NCBI RefSeq assembly: GCF_000327385.1
Contig: NW_008710807.1
Coordinates: 153,214-217,213, forward strand
Length of the DNA stretch: 64,000 nucleotides
Direction: 5' to 3'
DNA from: Lottia gigantea
Taxonomy: Eukaryota > Mollusca > Gastropoda > Lottiidae
Position 1 is the first letter of the stretch; every line of letters starts with the position of its first letter. A model generated the notes under the pieces. That model had not been told where the DNA came from, made no database searches, and saw only the letters and a program-made list of their open reading frames with translations. Of the stretch, positions 1 through 11,010 are shown piece by piece. A program made the position numbers and the translations under genes.

Positions 1-102
1 ATATACTTTAACTCCTAAAAGGTGGGAATAAACGAGGTATGGTGACCAGTACAGTGTACGGTGAGAGATGATCGATACAGTAGAAATTAGAAGAAACGAA
101 TC

Positions 103-172
103 GTGTCCACACTGTGCCCAGACCTGTACCTAGTGTGTTCACTTCTACTATTTTCGTTTGTATCAAGTATAC
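103..172. repeat. Dispersed 70-bp repeat (inverted partner at 14893-14965)
   Basis: The segment beginning GAATCGTGTCC and running to TTTCGTTTGTATC recurs in reverse complement at 14893-14965, with roughly 80 percent identity by eye. Both copies share the block reading GTACCT-GTGTGTTCACTT. The family is unknown; it is probably an old dispersed element. Confidence 0.5.
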
Positions 173-204
173 CGCACCATAAACCACACCTCATCTTTTC
201 TCAG

Positions 205-422
205 CTTAACACTCCAGTATATCTGGGAAGATGTGCCACTGTAAAAGATACGCAGGGGCAGAACGTCTGGAGGAAAAAAATCAAGAAGTTGACAAATGCT
301 GATACCATTTTTATATTTGCCTTCACTCCAGTAAATTTGGAAAATCTGTCACTGTAAAAAATACGCAGGGGTAGGACGTCTGGAGAAAAAAATAAGAAGT
401 TGGCAAATACCATTTTTATATG
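205..422. repeat. Tandem duplication, about 115 bp x 2
   Basis: Two adjacent copies share the order CACTCCAGTA, then CACTGTAAAA, then ATACGCAGGGG, then CGTCTGGAG, then AAGAAGTTG, ending near ACCATTTTTATAT. No coding potential is apparent. Confidence 0.7.
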
Positions 423-930
423 TTTAATAGATCAATCTATATATGTATTTATAGTACTTTGATAGTGTATATCAGACTTGCTATATTTATATATTTCTGC
501 AACATATTGTGTTAATTAAAACCACCAAGTATACCATGATGGTAAATCTTTTTAAATCAAAGTCTTCATGCATATTTTGATTAACATAGTTTTTTTCAAT
601 TTCAATTTGTCTTCTCTGACGAATTTTTCAAAATAGTTTCACATGTTAATGCTAAAGTGCTTGCCCTTTTCCACGATACAGCTGCCAATTTTTCTGGCCT
701 CATGTAGGCCTAATATTCATGAAAATTACTGCTTGCTACACTGTTAATGATTGGTAACATATAATTTCTTTATCTACATTGCATTTCAATATATTACAAA
801 TTAATACTTTAAATAAAACAATTTATCATATGACAAGTTTGAAATGTCTGATATGATATCTACTCACTTTCTATAAGTTACAAGTAGGATATATGAGGGC
901 TGTATAAGCTACAAGTAGATGATATTACAT

Positions 931-1252
931 TTAAAGGGACAGATGCACCATTTCTTTACCAACCTTACTTTAGTCTCAGAAACAGGAATTTTTTTTAGCT
1001 AAGCCAATCAGTAATAGTGTTCACAGTTCAATGTCAAAATTTGAGCCTTCAAATACATGTGTGTCCACATCAGAAAAGTTAAAAAGACGAGTCATCTTTT
1101 GTGAGACACTGTAATATATAGAAATACGTCTATAAAAATAGTAAAAGAAATGCCTAGTTTTTCCTAAGAATTACCAGTACTTCTGAAGACTATTTACATA
1201 TATTCCAGACTAAAATCAATCCTGCAAAATGGAGAACCTGTCCCTTTAAAAA
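931..1252. mobile_element. Non-autonomous TIR element, TTAAAGGGACAG family, copy 1
   Basis: The left end reads TTAAAGGGACAGATGCACC and the right end CTGTCCCTTTAAA, giving terminal inverted repeats of about 12 bp. The interior contains AGCTAAGCCAATCAGTAATAG and GACTATTTACATATATTC, both also present in the copy at 9336-9614. There is no transposase frame, so this is a MITE-like deletion derivative. The superfamily cannot be assigned from the ends alone. Confidence 0.65.
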
Positions 1253-1476
1253 TTATTTCAACCCGTATTTCCCTCTGTGTTACTATCTAGTCCATTTCTT
1301 GTCATTTCCAGGTCTGTCATTAACAAACCTTCAAGATTTCTTTTCCTCTTAAAGTTCAAGTATCTATTTACAATTTCAACAACTACTCTTTCTGTTTTAA
1401 ATGTTAATATTTAACTTATCCTGTCTTCAACACGTCTCAAACTATTTCTTATTCATACAATTCTTTAGTTTTTCAA

Positions 1477-1845
1477 TTCTTCATTCATCCATTTAATCCT
1501 TCATTCATTCATTTGAGTCATTCATTCATTCCATCTTTCATTTAATTCTTAATTCATTGAGTCATGCATTCATCCATTTAATCCTTCATTCATTCATTTG
1601 AGTCATTCATTCATTCCATCTTTCATTTAATTCTTAATTCATTGAGTCATGCATTCATCCATTCAATCATTCATTCTATCATCAATCCCTCATTCAAATA
1701 TTCATTCATCCATTCAATCCTTCATCCATTCAATCCTTCATCCATTCAATCCTTCATCCATTCAATCCTTCATTCATTCAATACAATTAACAAATTTGAT
1801 TTCTCTTCATTCATTCACTCTTCCTTCCTTCATTCATTCATTCAT
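1477..1845. repeat. ATTC / CATTCAATC microsatellite tract
   Basis: Mostly repeats of CATT, ATTC and CATTCAATC, with an internal duplication of about 80 bp (1490-1570 against 1565-1650). The apparent open frames here, rich in Ser, Ile and His, are by-products of the repeat. Confidence 0.85.
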
Positions 1846-3439
1846 AATAGAGTAAACAAGTTTGAGTTCTTCTCTAACAAGTTATAATGTTCTAAATGAC
1901 ATAAACTTATAAATTATGTCAAATTCCATTGAGTGGTTTTAATATGAAATCAATAAAATAGAAATAAAATTAAAATTTACACTGAGTTTACATTGATTGT
2001 ATAACCTTGGCAATAAATTTCATAATACAACGGAATTCATCTTTCACTTTCTCTAAATTCCAACATACAATTTCTTGAGTGGGGAGTGGGGCTTCAATAT
2101 GTGATATTTTGGCAAATATCAGAAATAATGTTGAGCAAACTGCTAACACCAGTCACATATTTTTTGCAACCATTTTAGTCCTAGGATATGCTATATAATC
2201 CAAGAATCAGTGTTAAAAGTTACGACCCTGGGACATCCTAGAGCTAAGATTGTTTTGAAAATACACGGCCTCGTATTTGACATATAACATAAAAGATGAT
2301 AGATTTTAGAGGTAAAAATCACCTCAACTCCCAAAAAACTTCCTGCCTCTTAACCTAAGCATCCAATACAGGGTGACCAAATAGTAAGGAATGCATTATG
2401 ATTCAAGTTCATGTGAAAGTAATTAATTTTAAATAAGGAAATAAGAAGTTTTATAGTTCATGGACAAAGTGATTGAAGCTATATTTAAACCTCACTTGTT
2501 ATTAAAATACAAACAATTTGAAAAGCTTAATGTACTATTCAGCTTTCATTACTAGTGCAAATTTGGTGGGTCACCTGGCAAGTCATGTCATTTATTCACA
2601 AAATATTACATAGCAACTTTTATTGAACATTATTGGAGAAACATTATGCTGACAGTACATTTGTATTTGATACAAAAGTTCTTACAATACCTCCACGAGG
2701 TATGGAATTTCCAATACAGTAGTGAATCATATTTGCCACGTCGCCCTGGATTGGATTGGAGCTGGGGCTCAAACTTAGTCTCAAGGTGACGCTGGCCTGA
2801 TAACGTGGAGCGACACAAATTTTATGAGCCGGGCACCCTCCCCTATGAAAATTTGAAAATCAGAAGCCTGGCAAATTATTTTCAGATGCCAAACATCCCA
2901 TCAAAACTTTTATCTTTTTGGATTTGAACGAAGACGCTGCAAATTAGTCAATCTCGAAAGGACTGAAAATTTGTTGGGGCTGAATTTTCACTAGCTGGAG
3001 CCCTGCCCCCTGTGGACTCCGCCCTAATTGCAAAATACAGCTAGCCCAAAATACAGTTGTAAAATCATTCAAATCTAAAGCCAAGCATAGATTTTTAACG
3101 GCATAATATCTGAATCCATATCTGATAGATACAAACTACTATGTTTTAATATACCATGGCCTAGATATATCAGTATTAAATTATAATCAAACACATATGT
3201 GAAGTTGATTATCCTAAATTACAATGGTGAAATCACTCAAATGTAACAGCCAAATTAACTCAATATACAGAATATTGATGAAAAATGCACTTATACTCTT
3301 CACAGTTGTTGACTTGTCTCAAGTAGGGCTGGCTACTGCTGAGTGACAGATTTCATATGAATATCTCACTAAGTCATGTGTAAAACTCATTAGTGAATAT
3401 TAGTTGATGGAGGCTTAAAACTGAGTAGCCTTTCAGAAA

Positions 3440-3690
3440 CACTAGCGGAGGCATAAAAAAATTACTTGAAGATTCGAACCCATGCCACCTAATCACCTAG
3501 TAGACAATCTAATTCGCTACCATCTGAGCTATTCCACTGTTCTAGTAGACGACAATCCCAAGAGTACCTTCTAAACTATTCCACTGTCAAAGATTATTAT
3601 TAGTAATACAGAATATGAAGAATTGAATTCTTCTCTAATTGACATGTGTTTCAGATACAAAATCCTCATCAGGACAGACAGAAATAGAGG
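3440..3690 (-). mobile_element. tRNA-derived SINE-like element
   Basis: On the minus strand a box-A-like TAGCTCAGATGG (about 3519-3530) is followed by a box-B-like GGGTTCGAATC (about 3472-3482), the spacing and order of an RNA polymerase III tRNA promoter. The part upstream on the same strand (3640-3690) carries GTCCTGATGAGG and GAAACACATGTC. A related layout occurs at 15365-15545. It is not a functional tRNA: the acceptor stem does not pair. I infer a tRNA-derived SINE or similar repeat. Confidence 0.5.
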
Positions 3691-4487
3691 TTAACTTAGC
3701 AGTATAAAGTTCCTGCTTCTTTCCGACATCTGTGTCTCCCTCCCTTTTCATTTTTTGCATGCCTATTTTCAGAGAATTTGGTATTCAACACAATTTACAA
3801 AGAAAGTTATAGAGCTGAATTTTTTTTAATTTCACATGAAAAAAAAATAGATAATACTTAAAATTTAGCACATGGTCAATTGGTCATTTCATTCCCTGGT
3901 CAGATACATATTGTATCTCTGCCTTCAATAATTCATATAAAAGTATACAATGTAATAAAACAGTATGGTATATAGAGTATATCGCTTGATTTAGCTGTTA
4001 TTCATATACATCCATGTTAAATTTCAAACCGATCCTTCAGGCAATACTGATAAAAAAAATTGTATTTATATAAATTTCAAATAATGATTGCACAGTTTAT
4101 CGTCACTGTTATAAAAAAAAAGAGGACAAATTTTTCGGTTAGGCAAATTTTGACAATCCTTAATTTGATTTAGCATAGTAGCGGAAAAATTACAAAATAA
4201 GAATATAAGGAGTGATCAGAGGAAAATGGAGTGGTTTCATGAGATTTTTGGGAATAATTCAATATAAAAACTGTCGTCGGCAGTCAGTCGTAAACAGCAG
4301 CAAGAAAGTTCCATCCGAGCGATTCCATTGAAACACGGGTCTTTTATTGAACAGATAACGGTAACTGCAGCGAGTGTATAGCGGCCTTTTGTTCAATGCC
4401 GACAGTAAAGAAAGTCCGATTTCAGCTAGAAAAGAGTATAGGGTACGGAATGGAAATATAGGATCGAATAATATTCCAATTTCTTAC

Positions 4488-4668
4488 CTGTAGACCACAC
4501 AATTGCAGAAATTATCCACGAAATCCAAAACATTTTCAGAAAATTCAAACCACCTGTTTCTAATACTGTGTCATCTGCTAAACTGCCATTACTCATGCGC
4601 AACACGATGTCAACAAAGACTGTCACGTGACTAATGTCAGAAACTATTATTAGTTGCGTTCGATTCAT
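4488..4668 (-). CDS. Candidate first exon, unknown protein
   Basis: The frame opens with ATG at 4668, runs 60 codons and ends at a good donor (CTACAG then GTAAGAA). Translation starts MNRTQLIIVS and ends in a strongly hydrophobic stretch, FLKMFWISWIISAIVWS. The downstream Met just before FWISW sits in an AAAATG context, so the exon could encode a signal peptide with the upstream part as 5' UTR. No downstream partner exon was identified with confidence; a segment at about 2685-2790 on the same strand has plausible splice borders but no recognisable homology. I do not recognise the protein. It may be chance. Confidence 0.2.
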
Positions 4669-5648
4669 CTATACTGCACTTTCTATAGTCCGTAACTTAC
4701 AACAATTATGAATTTTCTTGTAAAGGCCATTAACATTTTTTCCGTTCAATGTTAAGACTATCGGACTATGTTCCTGAACAATTTTCGAATACTCCAATCG
4801 ATTTTCAACAGAAAACATAACACATTATACATAATAATAGAATCCAAACGGATCAATTAAAATGTACTCGCATTTTTTTCTTTGTCTCAATTTTAATATT
4901 TAGACATTTTGAAGCGATCAATCAAGCCATTTATAAGATCATTATATATATTTTGTTAGGTAAACATTCTGAATATTCACTTAGCTGATGTTAGTTTGTG
5001 TATTTTAATATTCGACTTCAAAATTTGACCTGAGCCATAGCATTCGCTTTTTGATCCCCACACAAATATGGCACCATAAGCCAAATTTCTGCGTAAGACA
5101 TTTTCAATATCACGTAAAGGATCGGACGAATAGGACCTTCCTGTCCAATTTTTAATATGAATCGAGAAGTCAAATTCCACAAGATGACAGATTCCTTGAG
5201 ACAGAATTTTGCATTTTGTTGTGAAATTTGTCTGATGATTACTTTGAACCGTCACTTTAATCTATTACTTATCTGGACATAACGGCATTATAAGACCTTA
5301 TAACGTCACAAGCGTGTGTTATTGTCAATATTGCCCAGGTTATCATGCGATATCACTTTATAACGGCCTGCTATTCAAATTAAAGTGGCTATATCCTCTA
5401 TTATACAATTCCACTTCAGTTTATTAGTCTCAATAGGCAGATATATCTCATGACTTGACAAGTTCATTGCCTGCTATTGGGAACGTGTGCCATGCGTTGC
5501 ATTTTTTTCGAAATAAGATTTCTATACTTCTGCAGTCTTTTAGACTAATACACATGTACCTAAGTCCACGAATAACGTTTGTCGTTTATAGGAATATTCA
5601 TATATTTTTATCGAAGTATTGGAATTCCTTTTTGTAGGTTACGCAATT

Positions 5649-5985
5649 TTATGTGCAATATCTATCCTGATGAGGATTGTGTATCCGAGACACACGTACG
5701 CGGCAGGGAATGAGCTCTAACCAAATGCAAAAAGCATGGAGATTTGAAAATTTGTTGCAAAGTTTGTCCAAAAATATCTGTCCTGACGACGACAGCTTAT
5801 CCGATATGGAATGAGCTCTAGTCAAATTGAAATAGCATGAAAATTTGCACATTCTTGCTTTCCAAAAATATCTGTCCTGATAAGGACTGTGTATCCGAGA
5901 CAGCATGGCATGGAATGAGCCGTATGTAGTCAAATGGAAATAGCATGAACATTTGAAAATTGAAACCTAGAAAATTGTCGTAAAA
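5649..5985 (+). repeat. Degenerate tandem repeat, about 94-116 bp x 3, with hammerhead-like cores
   Basis: Three units are anchored on CTGATGA (5667), CTGACGA (5783) and CTGATAA (5877), each preceded by ATATCTGTC or ATATCTATC and followed by TATCC then GAGAC or GATAT. The units share GGAATGAG and AATAGCATGAAAATTTG blocks. In unit 1 the segment after CTGATGA can fold as GGAT, loop TGTGT, ATCC. See the finding on ribozyme-like motifs. The repeat call is firm; the ribozyme reading is inference. Confidence 0.6.
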
Positions 5986-6434
5986 ATATCAGAAGGCGTG
6001 TAGCAGAATTCTAAAAAACGGAACAGTAATTTATCTTAATTTTCAAAGTTATCGACGAGACGATTTTAAAACGATTAGTTAATCTTCAGATGTCGGAAAT
6101 GGCTAGTAATTTAATTAAAGGTTAAAATAAAACGAAGGATACGGGGCTATATCAGATCTATATTGGTTTCATTACAATTTTTAAATCACTAAAACCTTTT
6201 AAATCTAAAAGCTTTAATCAATTTTTACTTAAATTGTGAACATTGTCTATCGTTTGAAATGATTTAGATCCGTTGTTGAGAAGTCTTCGAAAACATTTCA
6301 GATTCTTCTCCTCCAGAATTGTTTTGGACTTTTTGCTTCGTTGTTAGTTAGCCATTTTTTCGGTTGTAAGAAGTCGAAATTTGCAGTAATGTTTATAAAC
6401 TATAATATGTTTTATCACATAAGGTTCTTCGCGA

Positions 6435-6585
6435 TTAGTGACGTAATGAACGCTTAGTTTGAGTGGAATTGCAGGAACCACAGACATTTGATTGAAAATT
6501 GGAATGGTGTAAAATGATGCTATCAGAGTCCACGATATACATTGCAAATTTAGAAAACATCTTTACAATCTCATTAAGGGATTTG
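6435..6585. repeat. Half copy of the GGAATTGCAGG foldback family
   Basis: The segment contains GTGGAATTGCAGGAACCACAG, then TTGATTGAAAATTGG and TAGAAAACATCTTTACAATC. It matches the right arm of the complete foldback element at 10200-10535. The left arm is not recognisable. Confidence 0.55.
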
Positions 6586-6989
6586 GGGTGGTATCAGGTG
6601 CTCTGAGCAACGGTCTCCCATCATGTGTTTTATCACCTGTTACTTGCTTCTGTATAATGGCATTGTTATACGATAACTACCTCATAAAAACCTAACACGC
6701 TTCAAAAATCGATTGGCACCGTTTTGTTGGAAACAGACAAAGAATTGTGTTCATAGATTTATGTTAACTGATGACTTCAATAATTGAACATAACACAAAA
6801 AACAGGATCGATTCGTTGTTGGAATTATTTATTGAGTCTGATTTGCTGATATTATTCAAAATATTTCAAAGTCAAAGAAACAATAGAACGACAAAATCAA
6901 AGACGTCTTTTATGTAAAGTTTTTAGTTGCAATTGGAGTTGTTTAACATGAAAAGGAGGGTAGGTTAAAAAGGGTAGGATAAAGATTTA

Positions 6990-7270
6990 TAGGGGGCGGG
7001 GGGGGGGGGGGGGGTGGGAAGGGTATGGTCCAAAAAGTTTGGGAATCCAAGGGGAACAGTCGGCATTTTCCAGGAATGATTTTGGGCTTTAGGGGGCTTT
7101 AAAAGGCTTTAAANNNNNNNNNNNNNNNNNNNNNNNNNNNNNNNNNNNNNNNNNNNNNNNNNNGGGGGGGGGGGGGGTGGGAGGGGTATGGTCGATAGAG
7201 TTTGGTAATCGAAGGGGAACAGTCGGCATTTTCGAGGATTGATTTTGGTCTTTAGTGTGCTTTAATAGTC
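6990..7270. other. Assembly gap flanked by near-duplicate sequence
   Basis: A 50-base run of N (7114-7163) is bordered on both sides by a G homopolymer followed by GGTGGGA-GGGTATGGTC, then GAACAGTCGGCATTTTC, then a TTTAG..CTTTAA block. The left copy (7006-7113) differs from the right (7167-7270) mostly by single bases changed to match a neighbour, for example GTAATCG against GGAATCC and TAGTGTGC against TAGGGGGC. That pattern suggests low-quality base calls at a contig end, with the right copy being the true sequence. Confidence 0.7.
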
Positions 7271-8171
7271 TTTAGAAGTACTAAAACGCACGAAAATCGC
7301 TTCAAATATACCTCAAACTTCAAAACACTGTCTATTGCTATATATGTGTTTTCTATATATATCACTAAAATTCGAGTCGAATTTTTATCATTCAAACGTG
7401 AATAGTTATGGATACACATGGGTTTAAGGATCAAATTTCGACGATGAGCTCTGAACGGATAGTGAAGGTCCTCCTTTGAACAGAATACAGTGGCGATTCT
7501 AGAAAAAAGGATATACATATATAAGCTTTCCAAACCAAAGAAACAATAGCATTGCAAAATCTTTAATGTAAAATTTAATTTTCAAAATGCAGTTGTAAGA
7601 GAATCGATTGTCGTACGGCTGGTGGGAGTTGGGAGATTTGGTTTGGCGAATCAAGAAAAGATAAAAGTGGTAGAAATAATGACAACAGCAAAGACGTCCT
7701 TTATGTAGAGTTTCAACTCCCAGAACAATCAAGTCTCGATATATCAACCTGTTTTCTACACCCGATTTAGCTCATGAACAATACAGAACAAGGAAGCACC
7801 ATGCAGTATGAAATGGGGGAAATTTTTCAGGACAGAGGTGGAGAAAAAGATCATCCCCAAAACAAGAATGAAAATATCAGGCTAATGAAGATGTTACGCT
7901 AATGGCAAAATCGGATAAATTATGGATGGTATAACAATTATTAATATGTGGGTTGATGATAATGCCCGACCAATGTTCTCTCGTTACCTTGTGGTTAACC
8001 AAACCTCTCAAGACGGGCTTGACTCATCTCATCCAATTACACCGTGTATTGAATACCGTAATAACAACACACACCCCTAAAAAGTTAGAGATTTATTTGA
8101 GCACCAGAAACGTTACTATGGACAATTACTACTATTTGCGCTTTTAGTCGACAACTGAAGATTGTCATCTA

Positions 8172-8390
8172 TCAGCGCCAGTGTAAAGGGACCTTTACGA
8201 CTGTTGTGGTGTAGCCCAGCCTTTAAAGTCATAAATAACTATAAATTCAAAACTATGAGTCGGGCCAATACAACTTATTTGGATCTCTTAGGTTTATACA
8301 GAAAGTGTAAAATTTATTATCGATCAGCGCTGGTGTAAAGCGACCTTTACGTCAGGTGTGGTGTAGCCCAGCCTTTAAAGTCATAAATAA
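8172..8390. repeat. Tandem duplication, about 149-bp period
   Basis: Two copies share ATCAGCGC, GTGTAAAG, GACCTTTACG and GTGGTGTAGCCCAGCC followed by TTTAAAGTCATAAATAA. The first part can form a short GTAAAGG/CCTTTAC hairpin. The second copy ends in an ATAA-rich tail, which resembles the tail of a LINE or SINE. Confidence 0.65.
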
Positions 8391-8539
8391 ATAAAATAAA
8401 TATATTATTACACTCAGGTAATATAATCTGTAATCATAGTGATTGTAGACATATTGTATCTGTATGATTTATATATTTCCTTTGTAAGGATCTGAGGGAA
8501 ATACCTAGGAAATCCCTGGGAAATGACTAATTTAGGGCC

Positions 8540-8965
8540 ATAAATTTGAGTGCCTTTGGTGAGCTCACATGAGTGGCTAATCTTTGATATGTCAAAGTAT
8601 TTTAGGTGGCGATACGAAAATGTGATACGGTCGAAATCAGCCTCCATACAATGGTCTTAGGAATTCTGTTGAACTGATTCTACATGAGAGGCCAACGACG
8701 ATATTCGCACTTTCTCATCTTTGTTGTGTCAAATTATTCATTCCATAAGGCGAAGATTCGCAAATGTGAAATGGCCGAAATCAGCTTCCATACACTGGTC
8801 TTATATTATTGCAGAGATGATAGCAGAGATTTTGTTAAGCTACATCGCACGAGAGGCCAATGATCTACGCACATTTCTCCGTTGTGTCAAATTATTCATT
8901 TCCTGAGACGAAGAAGCGAAAATGCGAAATGACCGCTAGCTTCCAAGCATTCCATCTTAAGAGTG
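8540..8965. repeat. Degenerate tandem repeat, about 150 bp x 3
   Basis: Units share GAGAGGCCAA, TGTGTCAAATTATTCATT, a GCGAAAATG..AAATG block, ATCAGCTTCCATACA and TGGTCTTA. Divergence is considerable. No coding function is evident. Confidence 0.6.
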
Positions 8966-9109
8966 AAACAGATTTGAAGTTCATCAGGTTTTATCTTCAA
9001 AAGTGTGTCATTATCCACTTCATGTGAAAAACAGCACGCATTTTTCGAATTAACTATAATTTTTATTATAATATAATATATCTATGAGCTATCGTATCAA
9101 ATTCTCAAA

Positions 9110-9320
9110 AACATTATGCGCCATTAGCACAAATCTTGAAAATCAAAGTGCACAAGTTCTTTAAAAGGTAGGAAAGCAAATCAAATTATGATAGGTTTTT
9201 TACAAACATCCATTATAATAACAATTTAAATTGATATTTCTAGGTATATCAAAGTTTCAACAACATTATGTACCATTAGCGCAAATCTTGAAAATCAAAG
9301 TGTTCTAAAATAAATACTCT
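9110..9320. repeat. Duplicated 60-bp segment
   Basis: Two copies, about 155 bp apart, share ACATTATG then CCATTAG then GCAAATCTTGAAAATCAAAG with few differences. No coding potential. Confidence 0.6.
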
Positions 9321-9335
9321 CAAATAAGTAGGCAT

Positions 9336-9615
9336 GTTAAAGGGAATTGTTCATCATCTGTTTGACCAATCGTACCTTACTCTTATTTTAGCTAAGCCAA
9401 TCAGTAATAGTGTTCACAGCTCACCGTCGAAATTTGATCTTCAAATCCATCTGTGTCCAGAATTATCCACGTTTAAAAAGAGTCGTCTCTTATCTTGTAT
9501 AGAAATAGGAAAGAACTTTCTAGTTTGAGATATGCGATTTTTGTACATTTCTAGTCCTTCAGTAGACTATTTACATATATTCAACCTACAAAAAATGACA
9601 CCTATCCCTTTGAAT
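9336..9615. mobile_element. Non-autonomous TIR element, TTAAAGGGACAG family, copy 2
   Basis: Begins TTAAAGGGAATTGTTC and ends CCTATCCCTTTGAA. It shares the interior blocks AGCTAAGCCAATCAGTAATAG and GACTATTTACATATATTCAAC with the copy at 931-1252. Ends are more decayed than in that copy. No coding capacity. Confidence 0.6.
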
Positions 9616-10199
9616 TACATAAGTGACTTTTTTCTATTATATACATAAAAACTAAATTATAGCACAAGTACCCTGTCATACAAATACGTCCCTTTAACAA
9701 TTTACCGCCAAATACTCACGAATTCTAAAAGAAAACCAAATATTTGAGAATCACACGTTGAGTATATGATAAACATTAAGGTGTATTGAGACGGTAGGGT
9801 TTAAAGTGGAGCTTTCACAGTCAGTTGTTATCATAGTAAATTAGTATACACGATCTCAACCCCTTCACTCTCTTTATATTATAGATTATCGCCCTTGTTT
9901 ACATGTAGTAATTAGGTTAAGTAAAGGTTAAAGGTCATATATTGATCTTGTCTGACTCCATTACATTCGGCAACTCTCGGACGTTTCCGTAACTTTCACG
10001 AGAGGCTGTTTGAAGAATGAAAATACGCTGTTTGGAGTTTTATGTTTATGTCATACTTTTCTGCACTTATATAATTATAATAGACTTACTGCGTGCAATG
10101 TTATCGGGACAAATTTATTTCAATGAGCAATTTTCAAGTATCAGCATATAGCCTAATCTGATGATATACTTCGATATGCCTACGTCGAAATCAACTTTT

Positions 10200-10535
10200 A
10201 AAGGATTGTAAAGAGGTTTTCTCTATTTTCTTTTTATGTCTATCAGAGACACTTATAGCATCAATTTGCAACATTTCAATTTCAATCAGACGTCCGTGGT
10301 TCTGGTTTTTGCAATTCCAATGAAATTTCGCGCTTTATAACATTACTAATTCAAACGTCGCAGACAATATCTATGTGTCTATGCGATAGTGACGTCATAA
10401 CACGATTACTGTCAGAGGAATTGCAGGAATCACAGACGTCTGACTGAAAATCGGCATGGTGCTATCATTGCTATCAGTGTCCATGATAGGCTTTAAAATT
10501 TAGAAAATCTTTTTACAATCCCTTTAACGATTGAT
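10200..10535. mobile_element. Complete palindromic foldback element (family 2)
   Basis: The left arm reads AAGGATTGTAAAGAGGTTTTC, then ATAGCATCAATTTGCAACATT, then CAGACGTCCGTGG, then TTTGCAATTCC. The right arm is its inverse: GGAATTGCAGG, CACAGACGTCTGACTG, ATGCTATC-type blocks, then GAAAATC, TTTTTACAATCCCTTT. Arms are roughly 130 bp around a centre of about 80 bp. It is a MITE-like foldback with no protein frame. Half or worn copies occur at 6435, 12524, 21185, 35870 and 46095. Confidence 0.7.
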
Positions 10536-10599
10536 AACATCTGAGTAGGTAGTTTTTTTTAGGTGAAATAAGAGTATGATATTATAGATAGATTGTAAG

Positions 10600-11010
10600 T
10601 AGAAGTCAACAAGCTTATATACAGAAAACGAGATTATTACAAGCCTTACTCCTTGTAATCTTTTTGTTTAATGGTGGGTGGGTTCCGGTAGGCGGCAACT
10701 AATATATCATTCAGCCAAGTGTGTTACCTTTCAACCACAATTTATTTTTTTTATGATTCAACGAGATTACTACATGTCTTACTCCTTATCATTTATTAAT
10801 GTTTTGATTTTGTGGGTGGGTGGAGCCTAGTAGGTGACAACTAACAATCATAATCATATATACCAAATATACTCGACCAAGTGTGTCACCTTTCAATAAT
10901 ATATACCTAATATACTCGGCCAAGTGTGTCACCTTTCATTCCTCGACCAAGTGTGTCACCTTCCAATATTATACCTAATATACTCGACCAAGTGTGTCAC
11001 CTTTAAACCA
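10600..11010. repeat. Nested tandem repeats
   Basis: Two larger units (about 10620-10745 and 10755-10890) share GAGATTA, TACTCCTT, GGTGGGTGG, GTAGG and CAACTAA blocks. They lead into a shorter array whose units carry CTCGACCAAGTGTGTCACCT (about five copies, 10875-11003). Confidence 0.65.

Larger units (their letters stand above)
1..4425. other. Gene-free stretch with repeats
   Basis: No recognisable coding region on either strand. Open frames are short and AT-rich and lack homology that I recognise. The stretch holds a 115-bp tandem duplication (205-422), a TIR element (931-1252), an ATTC-type microsatellite (1477-1845) and a tRNA-derived repeat (about 3440-3690), each listed separately. The remainder is unremarkable AT-rich sequence. 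Confidence 0.6.

Noticed and set aside
1642-1887. Ser/Ile/His-rich frames
   Set aside because: Low-complexity CATTCAATC tract.
3440-3545. Functional tRNA gene on the minus strand
   Set aside because: Box A and box B are recognisable, but the acceptor stem does not pair and no terminator T-run is in place; it fits a tRNA-derived repeat.
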